DNA of 6,837 nt from Methanosalsum sp. (GCA_007127385.1 SKZM01000050.1:1-6837); one strand, 5' to 3'; positions 1-5,587 are shown, counted from the stretch's first letter. Translations and numbers: made by a program. The notes: generated by a model not told the origin, from the letters alone.

Positions 1-1292
1 AACCTATTCTTTTTAATATATAATATATTATCATCGTAATTATATTCAATTTCATAATGTTTTTTTAGTATTTGAATGCATTTATCTATATATTTCCCGG
101 ATGCATTCTGCAGAATGTTATCATCTCCAATACTGAAAATATGGTTTGCCAGTGTACCATCTGTATTTTCTGCGTATATCAGCGGATACTCTTCAAAAAA
201 ATGCTTTAAACCATCCCGGTCAACAGTATCTACCTCCTGGATGAGATCTCTGCTGAGTTCTGTAGGTCGGATCCCGTTGTTACATGTACACTTTTTAGAT
301 GATGACAGAAATTCCTGCAGACATTTGGTGAGCACAGGTGTGGCACCTGGATATAACCTGTTTACTGTACGGCGAATCTCTGAAAATGTGCTCCAGGAAA
401 TGCCCTTTATCTGCTGGATCTCACTTTCCCTGATTACCTCAAGGCCGAGCTTGTTGACTATTTTTTCTATTCTGCTTATTTCTTCTGAAGGCATTGCTTT
501 TCTGTCAACATAGTCAAAGTCGGGACCTGTTCTTTCAATGGCATGCTTTATGATCTCAGCATCCATCCCGGCTAGCTGGTAGTTTGGGAAACTGTGTCCA
601 AATGCTATATCTGCACTGAATATGAGCATGGACTGTCTTGCTGAATAATGCCCCCCTCCAAATCCAATTGCAACAGGAACCTCCTGATGTAATGGATTGT
701 CCAGGGACAGGATAGAACTGGCTACGATCCTTCCTGCTACAGGATCTGTCCACTGGCTGCTGGTGCTTCCAATCTCTGCATACAGGGAAGGTGTGCAGAT
801 ATCAGTTGGTCCATGATGGGTGGATTCCATTGATACATCATAATCAACTCCTATACTGAGTTCCTTCATGGATCTCAGGATATTTCCCATGGCAACCGGT
901 GCGGCCATTGCAACTTCCCGGGACCTGCCGCCAAGTTCAGCTTCTGCTGTATTTCCGCTGATATGGGCTGTAAGCAGCTTCCTTCCATCCCTGCTGCTGT
1001 GTCTTGAAGCAAAGATTATTATCAGAGGGTCCAGTCCACAGGAGCTAAGCTTGCGATCAATTCCGTCCTGGTAGATATGATGTGCTTCAATCTCCACGAT
1101 CCTGAAATCACCGTGTTCAAATATTTTGCTAAAATCGTCACTCTTCCTGTCAATCTCAACCTGATTCCAGTCATACATTGAAAGCAGGCTGTTCATGATG
1201 TTCTGGCTTGCCGGGTCACTTACAGAACATATGATTGTGATCTTCTTATTCTTCAGTTCTGATTCGGTCATTGTATCGCAAAAATAATCCAT
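1..1292 (-). CDS. dtdA: D-aminoacyl-tRNA deacylase DtdA, 3' end outside the window
   Basis: The reading frame is open from an ATG at 1292 to the left edge (430 codons) with no stop, so the C-terminus lies outside the window. The product hydrolyses D-amino acids wrongly attached to tRNA, in the cytoplasm. The core (about residues 16-290) carries the hallmarks of the archaeal/plant DtdA (GEK1) family: FASRHSS at 94-100, TAHISGN at 108-114, ESTHHGPT at 156-163, GFGGGHY at 210-216 and FGHSFPNYQ at 231-239. The His residues in these motifs are the likely zinc and catalytic ligands. Residues about 292-430 form an extension absent from the roughly 270-residue Pyrococcus enzyme, as I recall is usual in methanosarcinal members. 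The extension contains Cys324, Cys335 and Cys337. An alternative start is Met8 (1271), but neither ATG has a strong Shine-Dalgarno; GGTTGAG lies about 11 nt before the first. The 64-bp gap to the upstream methyltransferase-like gene shows no clear promoter, so cotranscription is likely. Confidence 0.95.
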   Translation of the reverse strand, partial: MDYFCDTMTESELKNKKITIICSVSDPASQNIMNSLLSMYDWNQVEIDRKSDDFSKIFEHGDFRIVEIEAHHIYQDGIDRKLSSCGLDPLIIIFASRHSSRDGRKLLTAHISGNTAEAELGGRSREVAMAAPVAMGNILRSMKELSIGVDYDVSMESTHHGPTDICTPSLYAEIGSTSSQWTDPVAGRIVASSILSLDNPLHQEVPVAIGFGGGHYSARQSMLIFSADIAFGHSFPNYQLAGMDAEIIKHAIERTGPDFDYVDRKAMPSEEISRIEKIVNKLGLEVIRESEIQQIKGISWSTFSEIRRTVNRLYPGATPVLTKCLQEFLSSSKKCTCNNGIRPTELSRDLIQEVDTVDRDGLKHFFEEYPLIYAENTDGTLANHIFSIGDDNILQNASGKYIDKCIQILKKHYEIEYNYDDNILYIKKNR

Positions 1293-1356
1293 CTGGGTGT
1301 TATCTCAACCCCTATCTTATTTGTACACTAATAACTTTTGCCGTTACATTCGTGAA

Positions 1357-2154
1357 TTATGTTTTTGTCAGATCAAATACCCAGCGGCTAACACCTGGTG
1401 CTACATTCCCGCACCGTCTGTAAAACCGGACATCCAGTCCTGACCGGTGATAGGTGCGTATCAGTTCTGGTATCTGATGTTCCTTTTTAAATGTATAAAA
1501 ATGTATAATGCCGCCATCTCTGATGCAATCTGGAACTATTTCCAGGAATCGATCCATTCCATAGGGTGCAGGCACTATTGCTCTGTCAAAATCCTGAGTG
1601 AACATGTTTCTGACAGAGCATGCATCGGCATGTACAATTGATAGATTATCTTCAACATTGTTTATCCTGACATTGTACTTCAAAAGGCTGCAGGCTCTGT
1701 GATTACTATCGACTGCAATCACGGTTGCTTTTTTTGCAGCAGGTATCGCAAAAGGACCAACTCCACTAAATGGTACAACAACCATCTCTTCGTTCTTTAT
1801 CTGGGATTGTACTCTCTGTCTTTCATAGGATAGACGGCTGTTAAAAAATGCATTAGCCAGGTCGATCCTGTATACATATCCATACTCCCGGTAATCAGTG
1901 GTGAATCTGTTTCCAAGAAGGCATTCAAAAGATGCTGTTCTGCTGTCGCCGGTAAGTTTTGTAACCTTGTTAAGTACAACATTGATATCTCTGCGGTTTT
2001 CAACTATAGCCTTTGCAATAGCTCTTTTGTATGGTCCAATATCAGGTGGTATCTGTACAACTGCAATATCTCCCAGCACATCAAATCTTGCAGGGATAAG
2101 GTGTGCCAGATCTGATGACACTGTTTCTGCTATTATCTGTTCCATTTTTTTCAT
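1357..2154 (-). CDS. Trm5/Taw2-family SAM-dependent tRNA-modification enzyme, divergent paralogue
   Basis: This 265-residue protein belongs to the Met-10+/Trm5/Taw2 family, whose members methylate G37 of tRNA (Trm5) or transfer aminocarboxypropyl from SAM in wyosine synthesis (Taw2). The layout is a D2-like region (about 20-117: FDVLGDIAVV at 24-33, then NSRLSYERQR at 105-114) and a Rossmann SAM domain (about 120-265: FSGVGPFAI at 129-137, AVDSN at 147-151, HADA at 175-178, GGIIHFYTF at 214-222, VAPGV at 251-255). The N-terminal D1 tRNA-elbow domain of full-length Trm5 is missing; the length is close to Taw2. Two key places are unusual: the motif I Asp is absent (VVVPFSGVG where Trm5 has VVDMFAGVG), and motif IV reads PAPYGMD (195-201) where Trm5 has NLP and Taw2 has MGY. 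The exact reaction is therefore undecided. The start ATG at 2154 follows GGATCC by only a few bases; Met4 (2145) is an alternative. The gene lies 64 bp upstream of dtdA. Confidence 0.85.
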   Translation of the reverse strand: MKKMEQIIAETVSSDLAHLIPARFDVLGDIAVVQIPPDIGPYKRAIAKAIVENRRDINVVLNKVTKLTGDSRTASFECLLGNRFTTDYREYGYVYRIDLANAFFNSRLSYERQRVQSQIKNEEMVVVPFSGVGPFAIPAAKKATVIAVDSNHRACSLLKYNVRINNVEDNLSIVHADACSVRNMFTQDFDRAIVPAPYGMDRFLEIVPDCIRDGGIIHFYTFKKEHQIPELIRTYHRSGLDVRFYRRCGNVAPGVSRWVFDLTKT

Positions 2155-2172
2155 ATTAGGATCCTGATATCG

Positions 2173-2184
2173 CTGATATATTAC
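2173..2184 (-). promoter_or_regulatory. TATA-like box upstream of the Trm5/Taw2-like gene
   Basis: Read on the minus strand this is AGTAATATATCAG-like, centred about 24 bp before the ATG at 2154. Transcription would start at or very near the start codon, giving a leaderless or nearly leaderless mRNA. Just upstream lies a perfect 5-bp-arm inverted repeat GTAATAATTAC (2193-2203). Just downstream CTGATAT occurs twice (2164-2170 and 2173-2179). Either could be an operator. The match to the archaeal TATA consensus is moderate. Confidence 0.4.
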
Positions 2185-2247
2185 TGTTAATGGTAATAAT
2201 TACTTCCCGCCAGATTCTGTGAAATGGGAGTATCTAGCAGAAAGTGA

Positions 2248-2272
2248 TTTTCATACTACATGTCTATGAAAG
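2248..2272. repeat. Small inverted repeat in the 2155-2475 intergenic region
   Basis: TTTCATA (2249-2255) and TATGAAA (2265-2271) are perfect 7-bp inverted repeats around a 9-nt loop. The repeat lies about 100 bp before the methyltransferase-like gene and more than 200 bp after the aldehyde dehydrogenase stop. It could be an operator or a weak hairpin; no function is indicated. The rest of the 321-bp gap holds the T-tract and TATA box listed separately, and no credible coding sequence. Confidence 0.3.
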
Positions 2273-2310
2273 GGTCAGGCAAGCTATTATGATATAGTTG
2301 TGGAGGGGGA

Positions 2311-2321
2311 AATTAAAAAAA
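2311..2321 (-). terminator. T-tract terminator of the aldehyde dehydrogenase gene
   Basis: On the minus strand this is seven consecutive T followed by AATT, flanked by C-rich sequence (CCC before, CCCCC after). It lies about 155 nt past the aldehyde dehydrogenase stop at 2476. Archaeal RNA polymerase terminates at such non-template T-runs without needing a hairpin. A second, weaker candidate is the short CTGAAAATCAG palindrome (2427-2437) nearer the stop. Confidence 0.45.
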
Positions 2322-2475
2322 GGGTTCATGGTATTATCTAAATCCAAAGTATGCTGCTGAAAATATAAGGAATTATAGGCATTTACAAAGGATATTGATA
2401 TCATTGCCTAAATCTAATCAATAATTCTGATTTTCAGATAGTGCAGCTTCTATTCCAGGAAATGAGTCATGTATA

Positions 2476-3843
2476 TCAGTACAGTTTCACTGATTTGAGA
2501 TTCATGAATTCATACATGCCAAAGCTGGATAATTCCCTGCCAATTCCGCTCTTTTTGGTCCCTCCAAAGGGCATTGAAGGTTCTGGTCTGAAAAATCCGT
2601 TAATCCCTACCATTCCCGACTCTATTTCACCTGCCAGTTCCATTGCCTTTTCATCATCACCGCACCAGAGAGTTGCACCCAGGCCAAAATCACTATCATT
2701 TGCAGTCTTTATGGCCTCAGCGTCATCCTTTACTGTGATGATGGGTGCCACCGGCCCGAACGTTTCTTCCCTGTACACCTTCATATCCCTGGTAATGCCT
2801 GTAAGGATCACGGGTGAATAGAAATATCCTTTCCCTTCCACCTTTCCACCTTCAAGCACTGTATTTGCACCATAGTCAAGTGCATCATTGACCTGCACAT
2901 CCAGTGTCTCAACCTGCTGTTTGGATGCAAGTGGTCCAATATCTGTACTGCTGTCCATCGGATCTCCAACTTTCATTTTTTCTGTATGTTCTGCAAAAAG
3001 AGGAACAAAATCGTCTGCTATACTTTCCTGGACAATTATTCTTTTGGCTGATATGCAAATCTGTCCACAGTTGAGGAACCTTGCAGAGGCAGCTGTGCTG
3101 GCAGCCTTTTCAATATCCGAGTCTTCAAGCACAATGAAGGGATCGCTTCCTCCAAGCTCAAGAACTGCTTTTTTCATATGTCTTCCTGCCTTTTCAGCAA
3201 TTTTCTCACCTGTGAGTGTGCTTCCAGTAAATGAAACTCCCCTGATCTCATCCCTGCCTATGAGGGATGACGCACATTTTCCATCGATCATAAGGGTTTG
3301 AAATACACCCTCAGGCAGTCCTGCATCCAGAAATACATCCTCGATCTTCTGTGCACACATAGGTACATAACTTGAATGCTTTAGCAGAACCACATTCGCA
3401 CTCATCAATGTATAGGATGCAAAACTGAGCACCTGCCAGAAAGGAAAATTCCATGGCTTGATACAGAGAATAGGTCCCAGAGGCTCAGGCTTTATATAGG
3501 ATTTTTTTGCATCCTTTCCCTGTTCAATAGGCCGGAGAAGATGTTCTGCCTCATCAGCAAAATAATTCATGGTAGCTGCACACTTCTCAATTTCGGAAAC
3601 TGATTGTTTGATAGGCTTTCCCATCTCCTCTGTGATGACAGATGCAAGCTCATGCCTTCTTTTTCTCAGTACGCGGGCTGTATTGCTGAGATGTTCAGAT
3701 CTGAGTGCAATGTCTGTACTTTTCCATTCTTTGAATGCACTGGTAGCTTTTTCTATGCATCTGGATGTACGATCCGTACTGAACATCTCAAATTCTCTGT
3801 ATATATTTTCTGTTGCAGGATTGATTGAAGTTATGGTTGTCAT
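2476..3843 (-). CDS. NAD(P)-dependent aldehyde dehydrogenase, succinate-semialdehyde dehydrogenase type
   Basis: This is a complete 455-residue aldehyde dehydrogenase of the compact GabD1/Sad-like group, which typically oxidises succinate semialdehyde to succinate. The active site is intact: oxyanion Asn132 in PWNFPFW, cofactor Lys155 in LLKHSS, FTGST at 205-209, general base Glu229 in LELGG, nucleophile Cys263 in NCGQIC, and ETFGP at 360-364. The C-terminus has PFGGTKKSGIGRE (425-437). Cys259 lies four residues before the nucleophile, where most relatives have Ser. The opening INPATENIY and FLNCGQIC-ISAKR resemble succinate-semialdehyde dehydrogenases more than the lactaldehyde dehydrogenase CofA of F420 synthesis, but substrate cannot be settled by eye. 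The ATG at 3843 is preceded by GAGG (3850-3853) at a 6-nt spacing, which supports this start. The gene is separated from the downstream methyltransferase-like gene by a terminator and a likely promoter, so it is probably monocistronic. Confidence 0.9.
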   Translation of the reverse strand: MTTITSINPATENIYREFEMFSTDRTSRCIEKATSAFKEWKSTDIALRSEHLSNTARVLRKRRHELASVITEEMGKPIKQSVSEIEKCAATMNYFADEAEHLLRPIEQGKDAKKSYIKPEPLGPILCIKPWNFPFWQVLSFASYTLMSANVVLLKHSSYVPMCAQKIEDVFLDAGLPEGVFQTLMIDGKCASSLIGRDEIRGVSFTGSTLTGEKIAEKAGRHMKKAVLELGGSDPFIVLEDSDIEKAASTAASARFLNCGQICISAKRIIVQESIADDFVPLFAEHTEKMKVGDPMDSSTDIGPLASKQQVETLDVQVNDALDYGANTVLEGGKVEGKGYFYSPVILTGITRDMKVYREETFGPVAPIITVKDDAEAIKTANDSDFGLGATLWCGDDEKAMELAGEIESGMVGINGFFRPEPSMPFGGTKKSGIGRELSSFGMYEFMNLKSVKLY

Positions 3844-3954
3844 GATGATCCTCTTCTAAATGTTGGTGTGTATGATATTTATTGTGTGTACATGCTTCAT
3901 GAAGTTGATTTCTAATACATATGGCCTCATATTTTGGTGATCTGTTTCCATACA

Positions 3955-3963
3955 CTATATATG
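3955..3963 (-). promoter_or_regulatory. TATA box, candidate aldehyde dehydrogenase promoter
   Basis: CATATATAG on the minus strand would place a start near 3932 and give a leader of about 90 nt that includes the GAGG ribosome-binding site. The element is nearly symmetric, so it could also drive plus-strand transcription starting near 3987, just before the first inverted repeat at 3994. A weaker minus-strand TATA (AATAAATATC, 3874-3883) is too close to the ribosome-binding site. Confidence 0.45.
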
Positions 3964-3993
3964 CATGCTCAATAAATCTTAATCTCTGTAATT

Positions 3994-4103
3994 ATCAAAG
4001 TGAGCACTACTTTTTGTACTACCCCGTTCCCCATCCCGCTCACTTTGATTTTGAGTGTATGCCTGCTGCAAAACGGTCTCTTCTATGGCAGGCATATCAT
4101 TTA
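3994..4103 (-). ncRNA. Two-hairpin RNA element: leader of the aldehyde dehydrogenase mRNA or small RNA
   Basis: Two consecutive perfect inverted repeats lie 8 bp apart. Hairpin A pairs ATCAAAGTGAGC (3994-4005) with GCTCACTTTGAT (4038-4049), 12 bp with a 32-nt loop. Hairpin B pairs TATGCCTGC (4058-4066) with GCAGGCATA (4088-4096), 9 bp with a 21-nt loop. Read on the minus strand, loop A contains three G-runs (GGG, GGGG, GGGG) close together. The minus strand is preferred because the excellent TATA at 4126-4133 predicts a start near 4103, a few bases before hairpin B. The transcript could run on into the aldehyde dehydrogenase gene (leader of about 260 nt) or end as a small RNA. Plus-strand transcription from the symmetric TATA at 3955-3963 is the alternative. 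No known RNA family was recognised. Confidence 0.45.
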
Positions 4104-4125
4104 ACTATCAACTCTTCATTGCTAT

Positions 4126-4133
4126 CATATAAA
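4126..4133 (-). promoter_or_regulatory. Strong minus-strand TATA box
   Basis: TTTATATG on the minus strand (context GTTTATATGATAG) is the closest match to the archaeal TATA consensus in this gap. The expected start, about 26 bp downstream, is near 4103, directly before hairpin B of the two-hairpin element. It is a candidate distal promoter for the aldehyde dehydrogenase or for a separate small RNA. Confidence 0.45.
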
Positions 4134-4142
4134 CTCTGAACG

Positions 4143-4190
4143 TTATTGGTATAATATTTTGTGTACTCCACTGAGGTAATTATTGGTATA
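4143..4190. repeat. 11-bp direct repeat TTATTGGTATA, two copies
   Basis: Identical copies lie at 4143-4153 and 4180-4190, 37 bp apart start to start. They sit between the two structured blocks and upstream of the promoter of the plus-strand RNA. Each contains a TATA-like GGTATA. They could be regulator binding sites, or redundant promoter elements. Confidence 0.45.
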
Positions 4191-4210
4191 TGTATCGACC
4201 TATCAACAGC

Positions 4211-4220
4211 TTTTAATATA
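4211..4220 (+). promoter_or_regulatory. TATA box of the candidate plus-strand RNA
   Basis: TTTTAATATA is centred about 25 bp upstream of G4241, the first base of the terminal stem of the candidate RNA. The normal archaeal TATA-to-start distance thus predicts transcription beginning exactly at the structured region. Confidence 0.5.
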
Positions 4221-4240
4221 AGTTAACCCTATTAGTATTT

Positions 4241-4446
4241 GGTAATGGAAAAGGTACATCATTCGCAATTTGGGCGTAAAAACCCATGGACCATTGAAGG
4301 TTTCTGCGATTGACAGTGCTGGGACACTAGATTATGATCAGTCCGACAGGTGATACAGATAGTGGGGTTCACCGGGGGTGTCGGGAAGCTGGTCAAAATT
4401 AAGGTTCCTTAAATCCATTACCTTAACCTTACTCATTTTGATTTTG
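4241..4446 (+). ncRNA. Candidate structured non-coding RNA, family not recognised
   Basis: The ends pair: GGTAATGGA (4241-4249) with TCCATTACC (4414-4422), then AAGG (4251-4254) with CCTT (4407-4410). Inside are TCGCA/TGCGA (4263-4267/4305-4309) enclosing hairpins TGGG/CCCA (4271-4274/4283-4286) and GACC/GGTT (4289-4292/4299-4302); AGTG/CACT (4315-4318/4325-4328); and a long hairpin. The long hairpin comprises TGATCAG/CTGGTCA (4335-4341/4389-4395), TCCGACA/TGTCGGG (4342-4348/4379-4385) and GGTGA/TCACC (4349-4353/4369-4373), with a GGGGG bulge (4374-4378). Several pairs are G-U in the plus-strand RNA and would be A-C on the other strand, favouring plus. The segment 4341-4394 is about 61% G+C, well above its surroundings. 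A TATA box lies at the correct distance and a T-rich tract follows. It shows no tRNA, SRP or RNase P signatures. It could be an independent small RNA or a leader element of the downstream isomerase gene. The 3' end is estimated. Confidence 0.6.
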
Positions 4447-4460
4447 CCTGTATTTCCTTT
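4425..4460 (+). terminator. T-rich terminator region after the candidate RNA
   Basis: Runs of four T at 4436-4439 and 4442-4445, with further T-rich sequence to 4460, suit archaeal termination. AACCTTA (4425-4431) can pair with TAAGGTT (4400-4406), and in an alternative register ACCTTAA (4420-4426) pairs with TTAAGGT (4399-4405). The second register uses bases of the terminal stem 4414-4422 and so excludes full closure of the RNA. Confidence 0.45.
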
Positions 4461-4536
4461 AATATCTTTATTTTATCTATATTACTCAGCTTTTGCTGGT
4501 ATTATATATTCTGTTCCATAATGGATGACCGGATAC

Positions 4537-4544
4537 CTATAAAT
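4537..4544 (+). promoter_or_regulatory. TATA box of the ribose-1,5-bisphosphate isomerase gene
   Basis: CTATAAAT is centred about 28 bp before the ATG at 4569 and predicts a leaderless or nearly leaderless transcript from that ATG. It lies inside the reading frame if the upstream ATG at 4521 is used. An alternative TATA (ATTATATATT, 4501-4510) would give a start near 4530, also downstream of 4521. Confidence 0.45.
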
Positions 4545-4568
4545 TTTTGGAGCCCGTATACTGGATAT

Positions 4569-5498
4569 ATGCATAGAATAATACTTGATACCGCAGACCA
4601 GATCCAGACCATGGAGATAAGGGGTGCAGGAAGAATCGCAGTTGCTGCAGCATCTGCTATAAGGGATTATGCTGCTCAAATGCAGGCAGATTCGATGGAG
4701 GAGTTCAGCAGAAAGGTCCAGGAAGCAGCAGATATTCTGATAAGCACCCGTCCAACGGCAGTTTCACTGCCAAATGCAGTGAGGATCGCCAGCTCGTATT
4801 CCTCCGATTCGGTGGACGAATCCAGGGCTGAAATTATTGAAAATGCTGAAAAGTTCATTAAACAGGCACAGGAAGCCCTTGGAAGAATTGGTGAGATTGG
4901 TGCCCGCAGGATAAGGGACTCAGATGTGGTATTGACACACTGCAATTCTCATGCTGCACTGGCTGCCATCAAAAAGGCCTTTGATCAGGGTAAGGATATA
5001 TCTGTAATTGCAACTGAATCCCGGCCAAGAAAACAGGGTCTTCTGACAATAAAGGAATTGAATGACTATGGCATTCCTGCCACTCTGATTGTTGATTCTG
5101 CAGTCCGGTCTATCATAAAGGATGTTGATATTGTAATAGTGGGTGCGGATGCTATTGCTGTTAACGGTACTCTTGTGAACAAGATCGGTACGTCCCAGAT
5201 TGCACTTATGGCCCATGAGGCAAGGGTCAATTTTCTGGTTGCTGCAGAGACCTATAAGTTCAGTCCCGGTACAATATTGGGCCAGTTGATTGATATTGAA
5301 GAAAGATCAGAGGATGAGGTTATTGATCCGGGGATACTGAATGAGATGAAAAACGTAACTGTAAAAAACCCGGCATTTGACTTTACACCAGCTGAATATA
5401 TTGATCTTATAATAACTGAGATCGGAGCAATTCCTCCGGGAATGGCATATACCATCATAAAAGAGCATCTCGGGTGGAAACTGGCTGATCTCAGATAA
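4569..5498 (+). CDS. e2b2: Ribose-1,5-bisphosphate isomerase (archaeal AMP pathway)
   Basis: The enzyme converts ribose 1,5-bisphosphate to ribulose 1,5-bisphosphate, the step between AMP phosphorylase and type III RuBisCO in archaeal nucleotide salvage. The protein is eIF2B-alpha-like: a helical N-terminal part (MEIRGAG at 15-21, TRPTAVSLPNA at 60-70) and a Rossmann-like C-terminal part. The two catalytic residues known from Thermococcus kodakarensis (Cys133, Asp202) are matched by Cys125 in LTHCNSH and Asp194 in VGADAI. Other family motifs are TESRPRKQG (149-157), VNKIGT (203-208), AAETYKF (225-231) and NPAFDFTP (267-274). The frame is open to an earlier ATG at 4521 (325 residues). I prefer 4569 (309 residues) because the distance from start to MEIRGAG then matches the Thermococcus protein within two residues, and because TATA boxes fall inside the extra 16 codons. 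The gene converges on pyrH. Confidence 0.92.
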   Translation: MHRIILDTADQIQTMEIRGAGRIAVAAASAIRDYAAQMQADSMEEFSRKVQEAADILISTRPTAVSLPNAVRIASSYSSDSVDESRAEIIENAEKFIKQAQEALGRIGEIGARRIRDSDVVLTHCNSHAALAAIKKAFDQGKDISVIATESRPRKQGLLTIKELNDYGIPATLIVDSAVRSIIKDVDIVIVGADAIAVNGTLVNKIGTSQIALMAHEARVNFLVAAETYKFSPGTILGQLIDIEERSEDEVIDPGILNEMKNVTVKNPAFDFTPAEYIDLIITEIGAIPPGMAYTIIKEHLGWKLADLR

Positions 5499-5500
5499 TA

Positions 5501-5540
5501 CCTGATTTTTGAAAAATGGTAATTTATCTCACTTTTTCAA
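5501..5540 (+). terminator. Terminator region after the isomerase gene
   Basis: The perfect palindrome ATTTTTGAAAAAT (5505-5517) and a second T-run (5533-5537) begin a few bases after the isomerase stop. Both supply T-tracts on the plus strand. Confidence 0.4.
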
Positions 5541-5555
5541 AGAGAAATGAGGTCT

Positions 5556-5570
5556 GTAAGAAAAACAGTT
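5556..5570 (-). terminator. T-tract after pyrH
   Basis: On the minus strand CTGTTTTTCTTAC, with five T at 5561-5565, starts about 20 nt past the pyrH stop. Together with the opposing T-tracts it insulates the convergent genes within an 89-bp gap. Confidence 0.4.
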
Positions 5571-5587
5571 ACCGGTTAGTATCTCTT

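Noticed and set aside
76..513. A 145-codon plus-strand open frame.
   Set aside because: It is antisense to the continuous dtdA frame, which carries conserved motifs across the region.
556..753. A minus-strand frame of 65 codons.
   Set aside because: It is the shifted frame of dtdA. The dtdA frame reads through without any stop, so there is no frameshift here.
4006..4037. A G-quadruplex in the minus-strand loop of hairpin A.
   Set aside because: Only three G-runs of three or more are present; a standard intramolecular quadruplex needs four.
3921..4139. A 72-codon plus-strand open frame in the long intergenic gap.
   Set aside because: It spans both inverted repeats, has no ribosome-binding site, and its translation is low in charged residues and shows no recognisable motif. 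The repeats explain the sequence better.
4018..4378. Loop-loop pairing between the C-rich loop of hairpin A and the G-rich loop and bulge of the 4241-4446 RNA.
   Set aside because: The match is about five bases of low-complexity C/G, and it requires hairpin A to be on the plus strand, which is the less favoured orientation.
4241..4422. A miniature inverted-repeat transposable element, given the terminal inverted repeats.
   Set aside because: No target-site duplication flanks it, and the interior is itself densely paired with G-U pairs. An RNA gene fits better.
4241..4446. tRNA, SRP RNA, RNase P RNA or fluoride riboswitch.
   Set aside because: There is no cloverleaf or T-arm consensus in the right place, none of the SRP helix 8 sequence, none of the RNase P conserved core, and no fluoride aptamer consensus.
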